Shown piece after piece: positions 13,928 to 16,506 of a stretch of DNA of 16,506 nucleotides. The notes below the pieces were generated by a model. The model made no database searches. It saw nothing but the letters and a program-made list of their open reading frames with translations, and was not told where the DNA came from. This DNA comes from an uncultured Ruminococcus sp. (GTDB taxonomy: Bacteria; Bacillota; Clostridia; Oscillospirales; CAG-272), in contig CACXBN010000188.1 in assembly GCA_902765885.1 (NCBI GenBank), positions 1 through 16,506 on the forward strand. Direction: 5' to 3'. The position numbers and the translations under genes were made by a program. Positions within the stretch are counted from its first letter, which is position 1, and every line of letters starts with the position of its first letter.

Positions 13928-14992
13928 TTACAGTGTTTCTGATATTTTTGTGGTTTCACATATGACTTCTTCCACAGACGGGATTATTCCTCCCGTTCTT
14001 CCGAAGAAATATACGGGTCTTTTGCCGTTAACCGCAAGTCTGACATCATCTACCATCTGTCCCATCGACATTTCAACTGAGATGAATGCTTTTGCATGGT
14101 CTGCAAGTTTGCTTATTATCTTTTTCGGATACGGCCACAGGGTAACGGGACGCAGAAGCCCTGCTTTTATGCCCTGGTTTCTGAGTTCCGTAACGGCGCT
14201 CTTGCAGATTCTTGCGGTGATTCCGAAAGCTACGAGAACTATATCGGCATCATCAGTCAGATACTCTTCATACCTGACCTCTTTTTCTTCTACGATGTCA
14301 TACCTCTTATATCTCTCGATGACTGAATTTTCAAGTTCGTTCGGATCGATAAATAAAGAATTGATTATGTTCTTTTTTCCTTCATGATTCTTCAGTCCGT
14401 TTGTTGCCCAGGTCTTCGGCGCAAGCTCGCGCTTGGGGAAGACGGAAAAATCAACTGGCTCCATCATCTGTCCGAGGGCTCCGTCTGCCAGAAGCATTGC
14501 GGGCATTCTGTATTCGTCCGCGAGATCAAACGCTTCTGCCGTAAGAGATGCCATCTCCTGCACTGAAGACGGAGCAAGGACCAGTATTCTGAGATCTCCG
14601 TGACCTACGCCCCTTGTTGCCTGATAGTAATCCGACTGGGAAGGCTGGATTCCTCCGAGACCCGGACCCCCGCGCTGGACGTTCACTATAAGACAGGGAA
14701 GATCACATCCGGCGATATATGAGATGCCCTCGCTTTTCAGCGATATTCCCGGAGAAGATGACGATGTCATGGCACGTGAACCTGCTGCGGATGCTCCCAT
14801 CAGCATGTTGATCGCGGCAACTTCGCTTTCCGCCTGAAGGCACAGGCCTCCGACTTTTGGCATTCTTTTTGCCATATATTCTGATATTTCCGTCTGTGGT
14901 GTTATCGGATATCCGAAGAAATAAAGACAGCCTGATTTTATGGCAGCTTCAGCTATGGCTTCATTGCCCTTCATTAGTACTTTGTTTGACAT
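13928..14992 (-). CDS. vorB: 2-oxoacid:ferredoxin oxidoreductase, alpha subunit (VorB type)
   Basis: A 354-residue alpha chain. MKGNEAIAEAAIKSGC, FGYPITPQTEI (26-36), LQAESEVAAINMLMGA, TSSSSPGISLKSEGISYIAG and QRGGPGLGGIQPSQSDYYQATRG fit the VorB-like alpha subunits of Clostridia, annotated as 3-methyl-2-oxobutanoate dehydrogenase subunit VorB. The length matches that class (about 350 aa); fused pyruvate enzymes are far longer. The likely substrates are branched-chain 2-oxoacids (valine, leucine and isoleucine derived), although KorA (2-oxoglutarate) and broad-range members are close and cannot be excluded. GGAG stands about 8 nt before the ATG. It lies 18 bp after the ferredoxin gene, inside a P-loop ATPase-ferredoxin-alpha-beta-gamma operon. 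Confidence 0.88.
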   Translation of the reverse strand: MSNKVLMKGNEAIAEAAIKSGCLYFFGYPITPQTEISEYMAKRMPKVGGLCLQAESEVAAINMLMGASAAGSRAMTSSSSPGISLKSEGISYIAGCDLPCLIVNVQRGGPGLGGIQPSQSDYYQATRGVGHGDLRILVLAPSSVQEMASLTAEAFDLADEYRMPAMLLADGALGQMMEPVDFSVFPKRELAPKTWATNGLKNHEGKKNIINSLFIDPNELENSVIERYKRYDIVEEKEVRYEEYLTDDADIVLVAFGITARICKSAVTELRNQGIKAGLLRPVTLWPYPKKIISKLADHAKAFISVEMSMGQMVDDVRLAVNGKRPVYFFGRTGGIIPSVEEVICETTKISETL

Positions 14993-15010
14993 GATTCTGT
15001 CTCCGTTCTC

Positions 15011-15226
15011 TTACTGTATTTCTTTTTCGACTTTGATTACACAGTCAGGGCACATCTTTGCGCACATCGCGCAAGCTATGCATTTTTCCTGATCAGTCAT
15101 CTTTGCCGGGTGATAGCCTTTTGAATTCAGGGTGTGTATGTCGAGTTCGATTATCTTCTTCGGACACACTGCGACACAAAGTCCGCATCCCTTGCATCTT
15201 TCGGTTGTAAATGTAACTTTATTCAT
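15011..15226 (-). CDS. 2[4Fe-4S] ferredoxin, delta subunit of the 2-oxoacid oxidoreductase
   Basis: A 71-residue bacterial-type ferredoxin with two complete cluster motifs: Cys11, 14, 17 and 21 (CKGCGLCVAVCP) and Cys49, 52, 55 and 59 (CIACAMCAKMCP). As a separate delta chain it takes electrons from the [4Fe-4S] cluster of the beta chain and passes them to free ferredoxin. Its place directly before the alpha gene is the usual one. AAGGGG lies 9 nt before the ATG. Confidence 0.93.
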   Translation of the reverse strand: MNKVTFTTERCKGCGLCVAVCPKKIIELDIHTLNSKGYHPAKMTDQEKCIACAMCAKMCPDCVIKVEKEIQ

Positions 15227-15255
15227 ATACTGTATCCCCTTTTCTGGAGTTGTTT

Positions 15256-15951
15256 TTAAAACAGTTTTTTTGTTATGTCTCTGATTCCGATGAACGGTTC
15301 ACGGGAATATTTCGTTCCCCGTATCTTTTCTTCAAAATCCGGAACATAGTTCTCGCAGTATGTGTGCGCAAAAAGCGGCAGACCGGCATTTTCAGCGCAT
15401 TTTTTCCCGTATTCGACAGATGAAAAGATATCTTCAAATGCGGTTTCCTCTCCTAGGGAAGAATTGTTAATGACCATGGTGCATTTCAAGCGTGCTGCAT
15501 TTTCGATTTCCCTCATGAACCAGACAGCGTCTTCGGGGGCTGAAATGAGTGGCCTGTATTTGTTAACCACATAGAACATGTCACAGTTGTCCTGGTTGAT
15601 CTTATCCGAGAACATTCCTATAGCAACGGCTCCGTCATCTCCGCCGAGATCTACGAATGAGATGCTGTCGTCAGAATCTTCTATCATGCTTCCCAGCATG
15701 TGGGGGACGACCGGAATATCCACGTTGCTGTTGGCAAACTGCGGAACCGAAACTACTATTCCGGCGTCGGTCAGAAGCTTTTTGTTGTCTGCTGCTCTGA
15801 AATACGGATTGACTATGTCGTAATCTGCGATTCTGACGGTTTTATGAGGAAAGAGAGCCTTTGCTTTTAAAGCGAGATTTACGGCAATATTGGTTTTGCC
15901 GCTGCCGTAGTGCCCGCAAATGATATTCAGCTTTTTGAAAGACATATCCAT
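15256..15951 (-). CDS. P-loop ATPase (MinD/ParA/CobQ-like) linked to the oxidoreductase operon
   Basis: A 231-residue SIMIBI-class P-loop protein. The Walker A stretch is GHYGSGKTN (13-21). It is followed by an unusual, well-marked ADYDIVNPYFR (about 42-52) and by a Walker-B-like SFVDLGGDDG. A GGGGGAG ribosome binding site 6 nt before the ATG supports the start at 15951. It is the first gene of the operon, 29 bp before the ferredoxin gene, with an extended -10 promoter upstream. ParA/CobQ-labelled proteins of this kind recur beside 2-oxoacid oxidoreductases in Clostridia. A role in iron-sulfur cluster delivery or enzyme maturation, by analogy with Mrp/NifH-like ATPases, is inference. It lacks the CxxC pair that Mrp-type carriers use. 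Confidence 0.8.
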   Translation of the reverse strand: MDMSFKKLNIICGHYGSGKTNIAVNLALKAKALFPHKTVRIADYDIVNPYFRAADNKKLLTDAGIVVSVPQFANSNVDIPVVPHMLGSMIEDSDDSISFVDLGGDDGAVAIGMFSDKINQDNCDMFYVVNKYRPLISAPEDAVWFMREIENAARLKCTMVINNSSLGEETAFEDIFSSVEYGKKCAENAGLPLFAHTYCENYVPDFEEKIRGTKYSREPFIGIRDITKKLF

Positions 15952-15992
15952 TTGCCGCTCCCCCTGTCTTCCGGAACTTCTGTCAGACTACA

Positions 15993-16001
15993 ATTATATC
16001 A
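15993..16001 (-). promoter_or_regulatory. Extended -10 promoter of the P-loop ATPase/Vor operon
   Basis: On the minus strand TGATATAAT gives a perfect TATAAT (15998-15993) with the extended TG element (16001-16000). No clear -35 is present at 16-18 bp, as allowed for extended -10 promoters. The transcript would start near 15986, about 35 nt before the ATG at 15951. Nothing else is evident in the 15952-16084 gap. Confidence 0.65.
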
Positions 16002-16084
16002 TCATAACGGGAAAAAATAAAGAAGAAATATGCATTTCCCCTGAATAATTATTAGTGCACATTGCATAAATATTCCTGACGTGC

Positions 16085-16119
16085 AAAAAAACATCCTCCC
16101 GCGAAGCAACGCGGGAGGA
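16085..16119 (-). terminator. Intrinsic terminator of the serpin gene
   Basis: TCCTCCCGCG (16094-16103) and CGCGGGAGGA (16110-16119) form a perfect 10-bp GC-rich stem around a 6-nt loop. On the minus strand it is followed by TG and seven T (16091-16085). It lies 20 bp past the serpin stop codon and isolates the serpin from the oxidoreductase operon. Confidence 0.9.
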
Positions 16120-16138
16120 ACGGGATGCCAAGGTGACC

Positions 16139-16506
16139 TTACTTCTCCGGATTTACGATTGTTCCAATGAAAAACGGAGTGTTTGTGTCACAGTCTATGA
16201 GCATATATATAAAAGGTCTGTCTAAATATACTTCTTTTATGTCTTCAGGTACAAGTGCGGCGCCGTCTGTCATTTCGACAACCGTTGCGGCTCCGGCTTT
16301 TGTTCCTTTTTCGTCGACCGAAATATATGTTTTATGGAGAACCCTGCCTATGAATATGCTTCCTTCGGATGATGTGCCGATGTCTGTGAAATCCGCTTTT
16401 CCGTTTGTGAATGCATCTGTGATTCCCATCTGTTTTAACGCGTCAGACAAATCCGTACTGTATTCGGATTCAAATTTAGGAATCGATGTCCTGACCTCTT
16501 TGTAAC
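16139..16506 (-). CDS. Serpin family protein, C-terminal part (5' part outside window)
   Basis: The frame stays open from the stop at 16139 through the window edge, about 121 residues, and is plainly the C-terminus of a serpin. It begins IPKFESEYSTDLSDALKQMGI..AF..GKADFTDI, continues with VLHKTYISVDEKGT and ends DRPFIYMLID..T..PFFIGTIVNP. Serpins are suicide inhibitors of serine or cysteine proteases. The reactive-loop hinge EKGTKAGAAT has the small residues and P8 Thr expected of an inhibitory serpin. Counting from the hinge, P1-P1' would be near Gly-Ala in MTDGAALV, but the stretch from there to the conserved RPF is about 5 residues longer than in alpha-1-antitrypsin, so the cleavage site is uncertain. 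Whether the protein is secreted, as bacterial serpins of gut anaerobes often are, cannot be judged without the N-terminus. Confidence 0.93.
   Translation of the reverse strand, partial: YKEVRTSIPKFESEYSTDLSDALKQMGITDAFTNGKADFTDIGTSSEGSIFIGRVLHKTYISVDEKGTKAGAATVVEMTDGAALVPEDIKEVYLDRPFIYMLIDCDTNTPFFIGTIVNPEK

Noticed and set aside
13518..14387. 289-residue plus-strand ORF opposite the beta and alpha subunit genes
   Set aside because: It spans two convincing genes and their junction on the other strand, and its translation shows no domain.
1..16506. CRISPR array, tRNA, rRNA, phage or defence system
   Set aside because: No regularly spaced direct repeats, cloverleaf-type sequences or defence/phage protein motifs were found on either strand.

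Overview
The window looks like a chromosomal segment of a strictly anaerobic, moderately low-GC Firmicute, most likely a gut or rumen Clostridium relative (Oscillospiraceae/Lachnospiraceae-like). The reasons are a ferredoxin-linked 2-oxoacid oxidoreductase operon, strong AGGAG-type ribosome binding sites, a bacterial serpin, a DUF3737 gene paired with a MalY/PatB lyase, and intracellular carbohydrate catabolism. The assignment is by gene content only; there is no rRNA or tRNA in the window.

Layout. (1) 1-102 is the 3' end of an unrecognised plus-strand gene, followed by a 12-bp-stem hairpin. (2) 10352-222, minus strand, is a seven-gene catabolic operon. In transcription order it holds a very large cytosolic GH38 alpha-mannosidase-like enzyme with a C-terminal F5/8C (discoidin) domain, a neutral-ceramidase-fold hydrolase without a signal peptide, a SIS-domain phosphosugar isomerase, an archaeal-type triosephosphate-isomerase paralogue, a YjbQ/UPF0047 protein, an FGGY sugar kinase and an L-fucose/arabinose-isomerase-like enzyme. 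The last six genes are overlapping or nearly abutting. (3) 10353-10529 is a divergent promoter region with a small palindrome between two promoter candidates. (4) 10530-12576, plus strand, holds a DUF3737 beta-helix protein and a MalY/PatB-type PLP lyase, ending in a strong bidirectional terminator. (5) 15951-12623, minus strand, is an operon of a P-loop ATPase, a 2[4Fe-4S] ferredoxin and the alpha, beta and gamma subunits of a VorB-type 2-oxoacid:ferredoxin oxidoreductase. (6) 16506-16139, minus strand, is the C-terminal part of a serpin, with its own terminator.

How it may work together. In the large operon a hydrolase pair would release a sugar inside the cell. A FucI-like isomerase would turn the aldose into a ketose, the FGGY kinase would phosphorylate it, and the TIM paralogue plus the SIS isomerase would rearrange the sugar phosphate into a central metabolite. 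No aldolase, transporter or regulator lies in the operon. This resembles, by logic only, the erythritol/erythrulose routes of Brucella (EryH/EryI) and Mycobacterium (LerI/DerI), where a TIM paralogue and a second isomerase deliver erythrose-4-phosphate without an aldolase. The substrate is unknown, and the YjbQ and ceramidase-like members have no obvious role; this operon is the best candidate for undescribed biology here. The Vor operon would oxidise (branched-chain or other) 2-oxoacids to acyl-CoA with reduction of ferredoxin.
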